Shown here in pieces: positions 34,781 to 47,092 of a stretch of DNA of 64,000 bases (position 1 is its first letter; every line of letters starts with the position of its first letter). The DNA comes from Delphinapterus leucas (Eukaryota; Chordata; Mammalia; Artiodactyla; Monodontidae). A program made the position numbers and the translations under genes. The notes beneath the pieces are model-generated. The model saw only the letters and a list, made by a program, of their open reading frames with translations, was not told the DNA's origin and made no database searches. The stretch spans positions 13,581,260 through 13,645,259 of the forward strand of contig NW_022098001.1 of the NCBI RefSeq assembly GCF_002288925.2, in the 5' to 3' direction.

Positions 34781-34980
34781 GGCTGTGGGTTTGTCATATA
34801 TGGCATTTATTACAGTGCTTTGTGACCACCTAGAGGGGTGGGATAGGGAGGGTGGGAGGGAGGCTCAAGAGGGAAGGGATATGGGGATATATGTATACAT
34901 ATAGATGATTCACTTTGTTATACAGCAGAAACTAACGCAACACTGTAATTATACTCCAATAAAGATGTAAAAAAATAATA
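34378..34980 (+). mobile_element. second L1 with inverted 5' segment
   Basis: 34378 to about 34814 is L1 ORF2 reverse transcriptase DNA in reverse orientation ('gtcacctgcaaacagtgaca', 'gtgggcacccttgtcttgtt'). From about 34818 the sequence turns to the forward L1 3' UTR ('gatgattcactttgttatac', 'gtaattatactccaataaag') with an A-rich tail. This is a twin-priming structure with about 2 kb of L1 missing at the join. A convincing target duplication is not visible. Confidence 0.88.
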
Positions 34981-36317
34981 AAATAAAATTAATAACAGAT
35001 GTAGTCAAACTAAAATACATTTTATTTTGGAATCAATATGTATACACATTGCTTATGTCTAATTATCTCCCTCACCTAAATATATGTGTGTATGTGTGTG
35101 TGTTTTGTGTGTGTACGTACATATCCCCATACATGTTGTACATTTATCTCAAAGCTGTTTTATATTCTCCTATCTCATTACGGACTAAGGTCCTTTACCA
35201 CAATACTTTGATTTACTTCTTGTAATGTCTGTTTACCACAAGGCATTTAAGAATGTGAAACCTGAAAAGCAGATTAATTTGAAGTCGTGAAATGCAGGCT
35301 AATAAAATGTACATGAAATTGCCTTGAAAACAATAGTGAAAGGATTTTCTATAGATGAGTACATTCATGAAAAAAAAAAAGAAATAGCTCAATGTAAGTC
35401 ATTACAGTATTTGCCAAGGGTGCTGTCTGTTATGTTGTTCTTATCTTTGAGAACTCATGAGAGGCATTTCTCTCTGGACTCATTGACAGTGTAGCTGTGT
35501 TTCTCCTGAGTATCTGGTGTAGTTTTGTCTCCTGGACTCAACTGTAGAACTGGTCCTGTTTCCCACTTTGCATTCAGACATTGCTAGATGCTTGGAGCCA
35601 ACCATGATATGCACCTTCAGACCAATCATGGCCCTAGAGTTCTGGGAGATAAATTATTAGGTCTAAAACTTAGACCTAATGTTTTATCTTCCCTTCAAAC
35701 TGCAAATACTTGTTTTTCATTTTAAGGGCTTAAAAGTAGCAGAAATATCATTCCAACCACCCACCATTAAACAGTGTTTTCCAAAAGATACATATTACCA
35801 TAAGAATGCTATAGGAGTCAGCCAGCATACATTGTATTTGTCAGGTCACCCTTCAAACAGCCCATGTCTTACCATTGCTACGTGAATGATGTACTCCCAT
35901 AGTGCAGTCAAGAAAAAAAAAACAAAAACAATGGCTTATGTTATGATCAGGAGTTGACTGGGAAGTTTATTCCTGTAACTAGTATCTCCCTCCTGTTCCT
36001 TTATTTAGGTCAGTTTTATTGGTCCTGCAGCCACAGAAGGCTTTCACTCCAAATGGCATCTGGCAACTTAGTCTCTGGTCGGTGTCAGGGTATGATATAA
36101 TTCTTCCTCCAATATCTAGAAGGTAATAGAGGCAACTATTGACAGAGCTTCAAGCAGCAGGGCAAGCCTAGAATTGACTAATGCCATTTTCAACATTGGC
36201 TGGCAGAATGTAGGGACTTAAAATAGAAAATAGAGGGTTTAGGCAACAACATGCTCAGATTTTGTTTTCCTTCCTGGTGTCTTTGGACTAAGCATTATCA
36301 TTTCCTCAGCTATAAAG
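34981..36317. other. unique sequence with GT-rich run
   Basis: No gene recognised. A broken GT-rich run lies at about 35083-35118 and an A11 run at about 35370. Confidence 0.5.
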
Positions 36318-36408
36318 ACATATTTTTAAAAAGACATGGTCGTACTATCTTTGCAACTTTTCTGTAAATCTAAAACTATTCTAAAGTAAAAAGTTTATTT
36401 TAAAAAAA
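36318..36408 (+). mobile_element. L1M 3' tail fragment
   Basis: 'tgcaacttttctgtaaatct' and 'aaaactattctaaagtaaaa' then 'agtttattttaaaaaaa' match the last bases of old L1M elements. Confidence 0.65.
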
Positions 36409-36701
36409 GGACAGGTGCCAACTACAAATTGGTAGTTACCATCTACCTCTACAAGGATTAAATCATGAGTCACTGCAGCTGCTGACCTTCAACACCCCCT
36501 GAAAAAAGTTCAGGGTGGAGATCAGGAATGAGGCCCTCTATGCCCGGGGAAAACCGGCAGAACAGGTTTTCAGAGAGTTAGATATTTTCAGAAGATTTTA
36601 TGAGCCCAATTCTTGCATCTCCTCTTATCTAGAAAAGCACTAATATCCTTCGTGGTGACGTCTGCTCCTCGTGACTAGCAGTAACCTTCTGCAAAAAATA
36701 G

Positions 36702-36927
36702 GTGCTTGGGGGTTTTCCTGGTGGCACAGTGGTTAAGAGTCCGCCTGCCGATGCAGGGGACACGGGTTCGTGCCCCGGTCCGGGAAGATCCCGCATGCCG
36801 CAGCGCGGCTGGGCCTGTGAGCCATGGCCGCTGAGCCTGCGCGTCCAGAGCCTGTGCTCCGCAACGGGAGAGGCCACAGCAGCGAGAGGCCCGCGTACCG
36901 CAAAAAAAAAAAAAAAAAAGTGCTTGG
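36702..36927 (+). mobile_element. CHR-2 SINE
   Basis: Forward SINE at 36710-36919, from 'gggttttcctggtggcacag' to 'gcccgcgtaccgc' and an A18-19 tail. Flanked by 'gtgcttgg' at 36702-36709 and 36920-36927. The box B 'gggttcgtgcc' is intact. About 210 bp, as usual for the type. Confidence 0.93.
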
Positions 36928-37109
36928 TTGCATGTACTCCCCCTTCATCAAAATCACATATATACTGACCTTCCCCCCTACCTCTTTGGAGCAGTTTCTC
37001 AGAGCTATCTGAAATGCTGTCTCTGGGCTAACGTCCTCATTTTGCCCCAAATAAAACTTAACTCACAACTCTAAGGTCAACACAGTGTATTTTTTAAAAA
37101 ATTATAAAC

Positions 37110-37505
37110 ACTCTTTGTGCTAGCTATAATGCTGCTAAACAAATATTTGCAGTTCTTCAAACTCCAGGCACATGGTAGGATTTCACTTTCTGGACCCCTG
37201 AAGTTACTAGGGCCATGTGACCACCTCTTGTCAATGAATTGGGGCCAGAAGTATTTCCTGGCATTGCAGTTAGGTGCTGTTATAAGACACTGCTTTCTCT
37301 CTGGCACAGTGATTGAGAATGTTCTAGCTAGGGGATGTTCCACCACCCTGGGTCCTGAGCAATGATGACAAAGGAGCAGAGCAAAGTCCCAGCTGACCAT
37401 CTATGGACATGCAGTGTGATATGAACTTTTATCTTTCAAGCCACTGAAATCTGAGGGCTGCTTTTTCTCACAGCATAATTGAGCATATACTGATGCAACA
37501 TGCCA
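37110..37505 (+). mobile_element. probable MaLR/MLT1-like LTR, decayed
   Basis: 'agggccatgtgaccacctct', 'caatgaattggggccagaag', 'ccctgggtcctgagcaatga', 'tatggacatgcagtgtgata', 'tttcaagccactgaaatctg' follow the order of an MLT1-group LTR. The subfamily is not certain. Confidence 0.5.
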
Positions 37506-37546
37506 GGACTTTAGATAGAATGGTGGAATCCAAGTTTATTTGACTG

Positions 37547-37550
<4 letters not shown>

Positions 37551-37593
<43 letters not shown>
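37551..37593. repeat. (GT)21 microsatellite
   Basis: Forty-three bases of uninterrupted GT repeats; likely to vary in length between individuals. Confidence 0.97.
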
Positions 37594-37594
<1 letters not shown>

Positions 37595-38155
37595 TTTATT
37601 AAATGGGTCCTTAAGCACTATTTAGTATAATTATGTTCTTGTTTGTCCAGCAGAGTTCAGGTTAACATCTATTGCTCTGGAGTATCACAAAGTTGCCTTT
37701 CATTGTCAGAAGTGTCTCAGTTTACACAACAAATTGTACAGTCATAACAGAGCAACTGCATGTTTCTAGCAAATGTATTAGACTTCATAGTATGCATTTT
37801 GCACACAAACCTCAATAAAAGCCTCCATTTTATTTTCCTAACTTTATTTTTAATTTCCTTTATTTTTCCAATTTATTTAAAATATTCTCCATTTTGCTCT
37901 AATGTAGTATTTTTAATTTTCCATTGGGAAATAAACTGATATAGTAATGTGTGTAAACAATTTATTTTAATTACTTAGTTTTAAATTATTAAAAATAATT
38001 TTTATTTTTAAACATGTTTGAAAAATTGTAAATGGCTTTCCTTCTTTTAATACTGTTACATGTCCTTCATCTAATATCATTTCCCTTCACATTCCAGTAA
38101 AGCAGCCCATTCTGGTGACTGTTTAGCCCTGAGATTAACTACGTAATGCGCTATG
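37594..38155. other. AT-rich unique sequence
   Basis: No gene or repeat recognised. The stretch 37800-38020 is strongly AT-rich. Confidence 0.5.
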
Positions 38156-38157
38156 AC

Positions 38158-38540
38158 AGTTGCATCAGTCAGGACTTTTGATTGCAAGCAACAGAGGTAG
38201 ATTCTGGCTGAGTTAAGAAGAAAAAGGAATTAAGAAGATATCAGGTAACTCCCAGAATCACTGGAAAATCTTGAAGCTAAGCAGCCATGGAAAATCCCCC
38301 CAAATCTAGAACCTTATTCAGTGAGGAAACAGCTTTAGCTGATTGGCCCTGCAGCCATGAAGAGAAGGTTCTTATTCTTTACTTCTTGAGTTACGAGTTC
38401 CTGAATCAAATTCTGATGTAGATATCCCTGACTGATCTTCTGGGTGCTTGTGTTCTACTGCAAAGAAGCCTGGAAAAGCAAAAATCTGGCATTTTCAGCA
38501 ACTACAGTAAAAGACTCTTTGTTCTGTACAAAGATATGTA
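38158..38540 (-). mobile_element. unassigned LTR-like repeat
   Basis: 'gcatcagtcaggacttttga', 'ttgcaagcaacagaggtaga', 'ttctggctgagttaagaaga', 'aaaaggaattaagaagatat' look like the reverse 3' end of a mammalian LTR. Its reverse complement resembles 53620-53690. The right boundary is a guess. Confidence 0.4.
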
Positions 38541-39525
38541 GTATGGGGAATTAAGTAAATATTCCCTTGGCCTTTTGTTAAGGGTTTAGATGCTGAAACA
38601 GAATAATTGGAGAACCAAAATAAATGGCAAATGTCTGTTTTAGGCAATGAAATTCAATACAGAATTACAAGTGGTCGTTATAGTGTACACACATGTGGCT
38701 TTGATCTACTGTTTGGCCAAATGTCCACAGTCCTATTTATTCCCATGCACTGAGACCACAGCCACTATTTGAAAAGCCAGATACATTCATCCACTTTACA
38801 CCAGTTAGAATGTTCTTTCTTCATTAATGACTGCATAGAAAAAAACTAAAAGGAAGGCAAACATCTTTCTGTCTTACTGCAAAAAGTCTTCAATAACATC
38901 TTCATCCACATATTTAGGTGAAGTAACAGCAATTCTTAAGAGAAGAGTTTGCCCCAGAGTTAGGAACAAGCCTACTTGCCCACTGTGAATCCATTTACCC
39001 AAGGTCCTAGCTAAATAAACTACCAACATGAAATAAAATGTTACTCTTCAAACTGAAGTTAGAAAACCAGCTCTGCTACTCAGTCACAACATGTCTTCAG
39101 ATATCCACTGGTGTCATTTTTACCACCCATGAAATGAGTCATTTGAGAGAAATAAGATCCCCAAAGTGCTTCCAGATGTCAAATTCTATGATTCAGTAAA
39201 TATAAGACAAATAGGCAGGATTGTGGCCAGGTATAGTCTCTGGACCTAAGCATGATATTAATATATGGAAGATACTTACTGAAGGTTGGTTGAATGAATG
39301 AATAAATTATGAATGGATGAATTAAGTTAATGAATTATGAATGAACCAATATTTCTTTAATTCTTTGTTGAATGAAACATAACCAGATCAAGGACTACCA
39401 CTCAATTGAACTCCCTCTGATTATGTTTCCTCTTTTCAACTGATCCATAAGTTTTCTCCTTTTTCTAAACCAACACTATCACTAAGAACTGCTCAGCTAA
39501 AATGCTCTAACGGCACCTTTATTTC
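38541..39525. other. unique sequence
   Basis: No gene recognised. A short GAAT-rich run lies at about 39290-39350 and may be the tail of an L2. Confidence 0.45.
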
Positions 39526-40799
39526 TATTTACTTTTTTAAAGTTTAGTTGAGTTATATTTTATACACTATACTATTTACCCACTTAAAGTGTACAGTTCA
39601 ATGCTTTTTAGTATATCCACATTAGCTGTAAAACCATTACCACAATCTAATTTTAGAACTTCTTAAAATTCTTCCTCCAAAACCCTGATACCCATTAGCA
39701 ATCACTCTCCATCCACCTCCTACCCCCAGCCGTGGGCCAACACTAATCTACTTTTGGTCCCAATAAATTTGTCTCTTCTGGACATTTCATATAAATGGAA
39801 TCATAAAATATGTGCTCTTTATAACTGGCTTCTTTCAGTTAGCATAATATTTTCAAGGTTTGCCCATGTTGTAGCACTAGTCAATGAATCATTCCTTTCT
39901 TTGGCCAAATGACATTTACTTGTATGAGTATGTCATATTTTATTTATTCATTCATCAGGTGATGAATATTTGAGTTGTTTCCACTTTTTTTGCTATTATG
40001 AATAATGCCACTATGAATATTTAGGTAATAGTTTGTTTTGTTTTTTATGAATGGATATTTTCATTTCTCTTGAGCATATACCTAGGGATGGAATTACTGG
40101 GTCTTACGGCAACTCTATGTTTAACCTTTTGCAGAACTATGAGACTATTTTCCAAAGTGGCTGCACCATTCTACATTCCCAGCAGCAATTTATGAGGGCT
40201 CTGATTTCTCCACCCCCTCACCAACACTTGTTATTATGCCTTTTGATCATAGGCTTCCTAGTGGATGTGAAGTTACATCTCATTGTGGTTTTGATTAACA
40301 TTTCTTTGATAACTAATGATGTTGAGAATCTTTTCATATGTGTATTGCCCATTTGTATATCTTCCTTGGAGAAATGTCTATTAAGATCCTTTCATCACTT
40401 TTAATTGGGTTGTCTTTTTATAGTTGAGTTGTGCAAGCTCTTTATATATTCTGTGTACAGGTCGCTTAGCCGATATATGATTTGAAAATATTTTCTCTCA
40501 TTCTGTGGATTGTTTTTTGCACTTCTCTATGGTGTCATCTGAAGCACAGTTTTTTAAAAATTTTGATGAATATCAGTTAATCTATTTTTTCTTTTGTCAA
40601 TTATACTATTTCTTCTTTAGTCAGTTCCAGAAAATTATGGGTTTCTAGGAATTTAATTTTTGGCATAGAGTTGCTCAAAATTCTCTTTATTTGTGCAAGA
40701 TCAGTGGTGATGTCCTTCTTCCATTCTTGATTTTTTTGATTTGATTCTTCTCTTTCTGGTATCACTGATTTTCTCTATTGTTTTTGAATAGATCATGCC

Positions 40800-41502
40800 A
40801 CTCCCTTCTGGCCTGCAAAGTTTCTGCTAAAAGTCAGCCGATAGTCTTATAGGAGTTCTCTTGTATGTATCTAGTTGCTTTTCTCTTGCTGCTTTTAAGA
40901 TTCTATCTTTATCTAACTTTTGCCATTTTAATTATAATCTGTCTTGGTGTGGACCTCTTTTGGGGTTCATTGTGTCCAAATAGAGGAAGACTCTCTGTGT
41001 TTCCTGGACCTGGATATCTGTTTCCTTTCCCAGGTCAGGGAATTTTTCATTTATTATTTCTTCAAATAAGTTCTCTTCCCTTTCTCTCTCTCTCTTCTCC
41101 TTTTGGGATTCCTATAATGGGAATGTTAGTATGCTTGATGTTGTCTCAGAGATCTCTTAAAGTATCCTCTTTTTTAAAATTCTTTTTCCTTTTTCCTCTT
41201 CAGCTTGTGATCTCCACTACTCTGTCTTCCAGTTCAGTCATCCATTCCTCTGTATCAGCTAATCTACTGTTAATTTCTTCTAGTGTGGTTTTATTTCAGT
41301 TATTGTATTCTTCAGCTGTTTGATTCTTCTTTATATTTTCTAACTCTCTGTTAAACTTCTCACTGTGTTTATCCATTCTTCTCCCAAGTTCATTGAGCAT
41401 CTTTATGATCATTAACTTGAACTCTTTATCAGGTAAATTGCTTATCTCCATTTTGCTTAGTTCTTTTTCTGGGATTTTGCCTTGTTCTTTCTTTTGCAGC
41501 AT
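40800..41502 (-). pseudogene. L1M ORF1 remnant
   Basis: A 68-codon reverse frame at 41502-41296 encodes the ORF1p N-terminal coiled coil: 'ISNLPDKEFKLMIIKMLNEL', then 'DKHSEKFNRELENIKK'. The DNA follows ORF1 on through 'cagagatctcttaaagtatc' (reverse of the leucine-zipper exit) to the RNA-binding part near 40880. Frameshifts and stops break it. The forward 152-codon frame at 40865-41323 is the antisense shadow. Confidence 0.8.
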
Positions 41503-42856
41503 GTGTCTCTATGTCATCATTGTGCTTAAGTCTCTGTTTATTTTTATATATTAGTTAGGTCAGTTGTATTTCCTGATCTCAAAGAAGTGGCTTTATGTAG
41601 GAGAGATCCTATGGGGACCAACAGCACATTTCTCTCTGGTCACCAGAGCTGTATGTTCTAGAGCTGGCCCCTACATAAACTGTGTGGGCCCTTCTGTTAT
41701 GGTAAGGCCAACTACTGTGCGTGTGCTGGTGGGCAGGGCTTGGCCCCAGCATGGCTTGCTGCATAGCCCTACACATCCTGGGGCTTGTGCTGAGCTGCAA
41801 GTGGGCAGGGCTGGCCCCAGACCATTAGCTGCCAGTCTGTGTCTCATGCAGTGGCTGCTGGCCCACTGGTGAACAGGGTCAGGTTTGAGGGATCTTTTAA
41901 ATTTTTTCTTTCCTTGATTCTCTCTGGTGAGCTTCTAACTGGCTTACAGTTTAGCTTGATGCTTTCATGAAGCTACAAAGTTTCTTTTAACTGGTTACCA
42001 CCACAACCTCCATTGTTTATAAGAATATACTTAGGCATGAATTTCCCCATGCTCTGTGTTAAATAGAGTCAGTTACTTTGGGGAGAACTCATAGCTCTCT
42101 GCTCTATGGCCTGCCCTCTCCCTGGCACAACCTCTGCACCACTGATCCAGATTGGGTGTGGGGGAACAGTGACCCACTTCTTTAAAATGACACCACTGCC
42201 TCATGAGCAGTATCCTAGCCTAGGGAAGCAGCCTCTAGTCTTCTCAGCATGCCTCTTCTAGTGTGTAACCTCCACCCTATAAGCAAGATTGGACGAGGTT
42301 CGTCAGGGCCCCAGTATGCTTTGCCTGCCATGCCCAGGGTAATTTCCACCTTATGGGCAAGGGATGGGTAGAGGAGGAGAGATTCAAAACCCTCAGTCAC
42401 TCTTTCTGGGAACAAAGGCTCTGTAAAACAGATTCAGGAAGTGGACTGTATCCTTTGAGGCATGAAATGAGAGACTGCACAGTGTGGGAGGTGCAGGGTG
42501 ATAGCACAGCCCTCAACTGGGAGCTGAGGGGGAGAGGGAGACCTGTGCTCTTGGCTGTACCCACCTGGAGTAGACCTTCCATCATGATGAGCTGGGAGCA
42601 GGGAAGAAGGACATGGGTTGTGGCTCAAATGCCACAAACTCTTGCTATTCTTATTGAGGTATAGCTTCTTGAATAAATGTTTATTTATTCATTAAATATA
42701 AATGTACTTCTTTCAAATACATTTCTAATTGTACGTCCTTAAGTCAGTTTCCAAACAGATTAACTTTTTTTAGTGACTTTTTCCAGTTATGGTTGCTTCA
42801 TTGGGCAGAGAAAGTTTACAAAGCTCATTACTTCACCATTCCAGAAATCATCTCTC
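41503..42856 (-). promoter_or_regulatory. L1M 5' UTR (decayed promoter region)
   Basis: More G+C-rich than its flanks, with 'agctgccagtctgtgtctca' and 'ggccccagcatggcttgctg' typical of L1M 5' UTRs in reverse. Frames of 60-103 codons on both strands come from this composition and are not genes. Confidence 0.65.
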
Positions 42857-43931
42857 ATTTAGCTTAAATAGTTGTTTAAACTTCAAGAAGTTTTGATTAG
42901 CATGTCATACAGTTTATATTATAAAAACTTCCTGAAGTTAAAGTGTGCTGTCTCCCTTGACATCTTCTTTACTTTCATGCTTTTCATTCTATCAAATAAT
43001 CAATTTGGAAGAACCAGAAAAATCAATGAAGATTTTGAAAAGAAAGCCTAAATATATCAACAAGTAATGACAATGAATAGAAGAAAAGTGATTCCTGGAG
43101 CATAATGTGTCTGTACATGCCAATTTTGTGCCCATGTAGTTTTCCATTCACATATCTAAATTCAGGAATAACTGGGGTGGGGACAGGCAACCAGTCCATA
43201 TTACTGTAAGTGGTCAACTTGAGGAATAATTTTCATTCACTTGAAAGGATCTGTAAATTAGTGTCATTCTGTAGACTTTTAAGATGCACACTCAGATCTC
43301 ATGACAGTAGTTTTTCAGTCTGTTTCTGTCAAGCTCATATAAACCATTTTTCCACTTTCATTTAGTTTAGTGCTTTGGTGATAAAGGGCTCTGAAGCCAA
43401 AATATTAGTTATTCTGATTTAAAAGCAGCTGAGAACACATAAATGGCTAAATTTTCTTTTGAGTCTTAGAACTGGTAAATGTTTTAGCCTTGGAAACCTT
43501 CTAATTTAATGTGGTCTAAATCAATGCTACACAAAACATGGTCTGCAGACCAGCCCTGGCCCATGGACTGTTTGTTACAGATCTGTAAAAAGCATAAAAA
43601 TTGAGAATAAATGTTTATAAACATTTATACCAACTTGACAATGTAGCTTTATTTGAATCTATTAATAGCAAATTTGGGATTAATATTTGTATGTCTTTGT
43701 GTTTTTGTTTCATTTTTATACTTATTCATTTTCATCATACTTTGTAAAAGAATCAGTCCAGGATAGACTGAAAATAAACAAAACAGTGCTTCGTGGCAAG
43801 TAGTTTGAGATATTTGAGCACAAGTCTATGCCCTCTCCTATCTTCTCACCAATTCTCCTATGAAGAATGATGATGCATAATAAATGTAAATGTTCCCATT
43901 TACATTTTCCATAAAATACAATCTTATGCTC
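42857..43931. other. unique sequence
   Basis: No gene recognised. The part at 43515-43640 ('catggtctgcagaccagccc') may be a decayed DNA-transposon fragment, not named. Confidence 0.45.
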
Positions 43932-44526
43932 TGTATCAGTTTTGTATTTTGTATAGCAAATTGCCACAAGATTAGCAGTTTAAAACAATGTCCATGTATC
44001 ACTCACAGTTCTTTAGGTCAAAAGGCTGACACACGTGGCTGTGTCCTTTACTTAGGGTATCCCATGGCCAAAATCAAGGTGTTGGCTAGACTGAGTTCTT
44101 GGCTGGAGACTAAAGGGAAAAGTAAACTCCTAAGCTCATTCTTGTTGTTAGCAGAATTTAGCTCTTTGCAATGGCAGGACTAAGGTCCCTGTTTCCTTAC
44201 TGGCTATCAGCCAGAGCCTGCTTTCAGCTCTGAGACTCTGTCCATAATTTTTTGTCACTTGGCCTCTTTCATCTTTAAGTTAGTAACAATACATGGAATC
44301 CGTCTGCTTCAAATCTCTGACTTCCTCTTCTGTGACCTAAGCCATGTGGTTAGGTCAAGCCCACATGGATAATCTCCCTACATTAAGGGCAACTATGCCA
44401 TGTAATATAACCTAATCACAGAGTAAAATCTCTCATGTTCATGTACCCAGGGATTATGTGGCCGTGTCCATGGGGAGTTGGGGAGGAGAGAGTATTTGAG
44501 GCCATCTTAGAATTCTGCCTACCACA
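43932..44526 (-). mobile_element. MLT1D-like solo LTR
   Basis: Starts 'tgtatcagttttgtattttg' and ends 'agaattctgcctaccaca', with 'gccacaagattagcagttta', 'aatcaaggtgttggctagac' and 'gccatgtaatataacctaat'. TG...CA ends at 43932 and 44526 are flanked by 'tgctc' and 'tgccc', a 5-bp duplication with one mismatch. Confidence 0.82.
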
Positions 44527-46064
44527 TGCCCTGCTGAATTTCATATCTGAATTTGGCAATTGTTTCCCTTGAATTCTGGCCAATAAAGGCTCTTGACTAT
44601 TAAATAACATTCTTTACATAAATCTACCCTTTGTTTGGAGGAGGTCTTTTTCTGTATAAAATAGGTAAAAATTGTTTCATTTCAATGACCCAAATGATAT
44701 TCACTAAATACCTCCTATTAAAAAAAAAATAGCAACTGCACCTGTGTACTATATATCATAATGTTTAATTTCAATGTCTCAGATTTCACAGAGTGAATAA
44801 AATAAAATTACTTCTTTAAAAGTTCATTTTTTGTAAACTTTATTCTTTTAAAAAAACATTTCCCATTAAGAGTTATTCTGAAGGAACGCCTGTTGTTTCT
44901 GCTAACTTATTATAGATCCATCCTTTTATAACATAAACCACGGACTGTGTGATAAAGCATACCAGTTAGAACTATAAACAGATATGTTATAGATAAGTAA
45001 TGTTTTTTCTCTCCTATGAATACAATTTGTGTCACTTAAAAGCTGGAATCAAAGGAAGCTTATTTTTAGAGATATTTAGAGCTAGGAGATGTAGCAAGCA
45101 ATAGCAACACTAGCTAATTGAATCAAACACCATCCCTGGTCTCTGTTACCATTTTAGGGTTCAAGATGAAACAAGATGGAAAAAGCGTAGGATCCCTTGA
45201 TAAGTATAACTTGCAACAAGTTGGCAAACTGCTAGGAATTAAAAGCCAAAAATAGCAGTTTTGCTGTGTAATATTTTTTTTCGCAATGACATTATAGCTC
45301 CACATCCCAGCTTGCGTTACTCATTTTGTAAAATAAAGAGAAAACTATATATTTTTTAAAAAACTTATTTTAAATAAATTACCCCACCAAATTGACCAGT
45401 TAAAAAGAAAATATTCCATGGGCTGATGGTATTTGAGGTTCTATACAGGAAAAAAGAGAACCAAATATTCTTTGACACTGAGAATAATACAGCCAAATAA
45501 ATATAAAGTAATAATTGCAGTCGGTGCAACTTAACCTCTGCTTAGTATTATGGCTGTTTTTATTAACAGGAAAACATCTAAACCAGTACCTCGTTTCTGA
45601 ATTGTAGTTTAATTAACGTTTTCATTGTTTTCCCATGTTGATGTTTCTATATTAAATTCATCTTAAGCAATGCAATCAAGAGACCAAGGACTATATTTCC
45701 CAGACATAAAAAGCCGACTTCAGAATATGGTAATTCTTAAAGATTGTGCTTCACCATGGAGAAAGATAGATGTGTAAAGACAAACTAAGATAGAGTCCAT
45801 TTTTCATTGGATAAGTTCAGGTTCATGATCTTTGCCTGGTGCCTGGATCATGTAGCTTGCTCTAAGAATCAAATGATCAAGTCAGTTCTATGCTTACTGA
45901 TTCTTTATTCTAATTATGTTTTGTCTTCCCATGCATCTGCAGGTGGGTAGTCCCCAGGAATTTGAATAAATATTTGACCACATGATGAGCCAAGTACTGG
46001 CCAATAAACAAGAGTTATGAATGTACAAGTTCTGATAACCTCCTATTAACCTTTAAAAAGGGTA
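44527..46064. other. unique sequence
   Basis: No gene or repeat recognised. AT-rich. An A9 run is near 44721. Confidence 0.5.
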
Positions 46065-47092
46065 CTGCACCCAATTTCAATATGTCTTGGGGGGGGGGCG
46101 GGGGTTTTCCCACTATCAACAAGCAATGCTCCAACGCCAGCTGAGTCTCTCTCAATTCAACTCAATTCTTACACTATTTACCAGAAAATAGCATCAGATC
46201 CCACAGGTTAAGTAAGGGCTCAGTCTTACAAGACTGCCCCCTGCTTCAGATGTCATTCACAAGTCCAGGTTGTTACCTGTGCTTCTGCTTCACTGGCTAC
46301 ATATTGGAGATTCCCATGACCCCTTCCTTGGACTTCAGACACAAGTCCAAGTTTTACCTGTATGGACCAGCTATAAATCAGAGGTTCCCACAACCCACTC
46401 TTTGGGTTTAATTAATTTGCTAGAGTGGCTCACAGAACTCAGGAAACCCATTTACTCACTAGATTACCAATTTATTACATAGGTTATTAAAGGATACAAA
46501 TCAATAGCCAGATGAAGAGATACATTGGGTGTGATCCTGAGGGTGGAGTTTGGAACCTTGCACAGTGACACATGGAAGCATTCTGGTTCCCCAATCTGGG
46601 AGCTCTTCAAATCTCCTCCTTTTGGGTTTGTATGGAGGCTACATTACATAGGCATAATTGATTTAATCATTGCCTATGGTGATTTATTCAACCTCCAGCC
46701 CCCTTTTCCCCACTCCAGAAGTCAAGGGAGGGGGTGGGACTGAAAGTTCCAACCCTGTATTTGTGGTTGGTTGCCCTGGTGACCAGCCCCCATCCTTAGA
46801 TGCTCTCCAAAAGTCACTCCATTAACATAAACCCAGTTGTGGTGGAAAGGGACTTGTTATGGATAACCAGATACTCATTTCACCTTTATGGTTCTAAAGC
46901 AATTTCAGGAATGAAGACAAGAGACCAATTATTATAATAAGAGATGTTCCCTTTGCTCTTATTGCTCAGGAAATTCCAAGGGTTTGGGGAGCTGTAAGCC
47001 AGGAACTGTGGATGAAGACCAAATATATATGAGAAATATATTTTGGTCATCTGAACGACCAAATACATTTCTTATAAATCACAGTATTGCCA
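46065..47092 (-). mobile_element. MLT2-like ERVL LTR
   Basis: Reverse LTR with 'gctagagtggctcacagaac', 'gccagatgaagagatacatt', 'ggaggctacattacataggc', 'tgggactgaaagttccaacc', 'ggaaattccaagggtttggg', and its 5' end at about 47092 ('tttcttataaatcacagtat'). About 1 kb. It carries G10-C-G5 at 46089-46104 near its 3' end. The inner boundary is uncertain and no coding region of a provirus is recognised. Confidence 0.75.

Larger units (their letters stand above)
39530..42856 (-). mobile_element. L1M, both ends present, ORF2 internally deleted
   Basis: Read on the reverse strand: 5' end near 42856 (reverse of 'ttacttcaccattccagaaa', which matches the usual L1M start), 5' UTR to about 41503, ORF1 to about 40800, a short scrambled ORF2 piece, then ORF2 C-terminus and 3' UTR ('gtggctgcaccattctacat', 'gtggatgtgaagttacatct', 'ggaatcataaaatatgtgct') to about 39530. 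About 3.3 kb against a usual 6-7 kb, the loss being inside ORF2. The mutation load points to an old element. Confidence 0.82.

Noticed and set aside
40865..41323. 152-codon forward frame, leucine- and serine-rich, membrane-like
   Set aside because: It is the antisense of L1M ORF1; the T-rich antisense of an A-rich coding region always looks hydrophobic.
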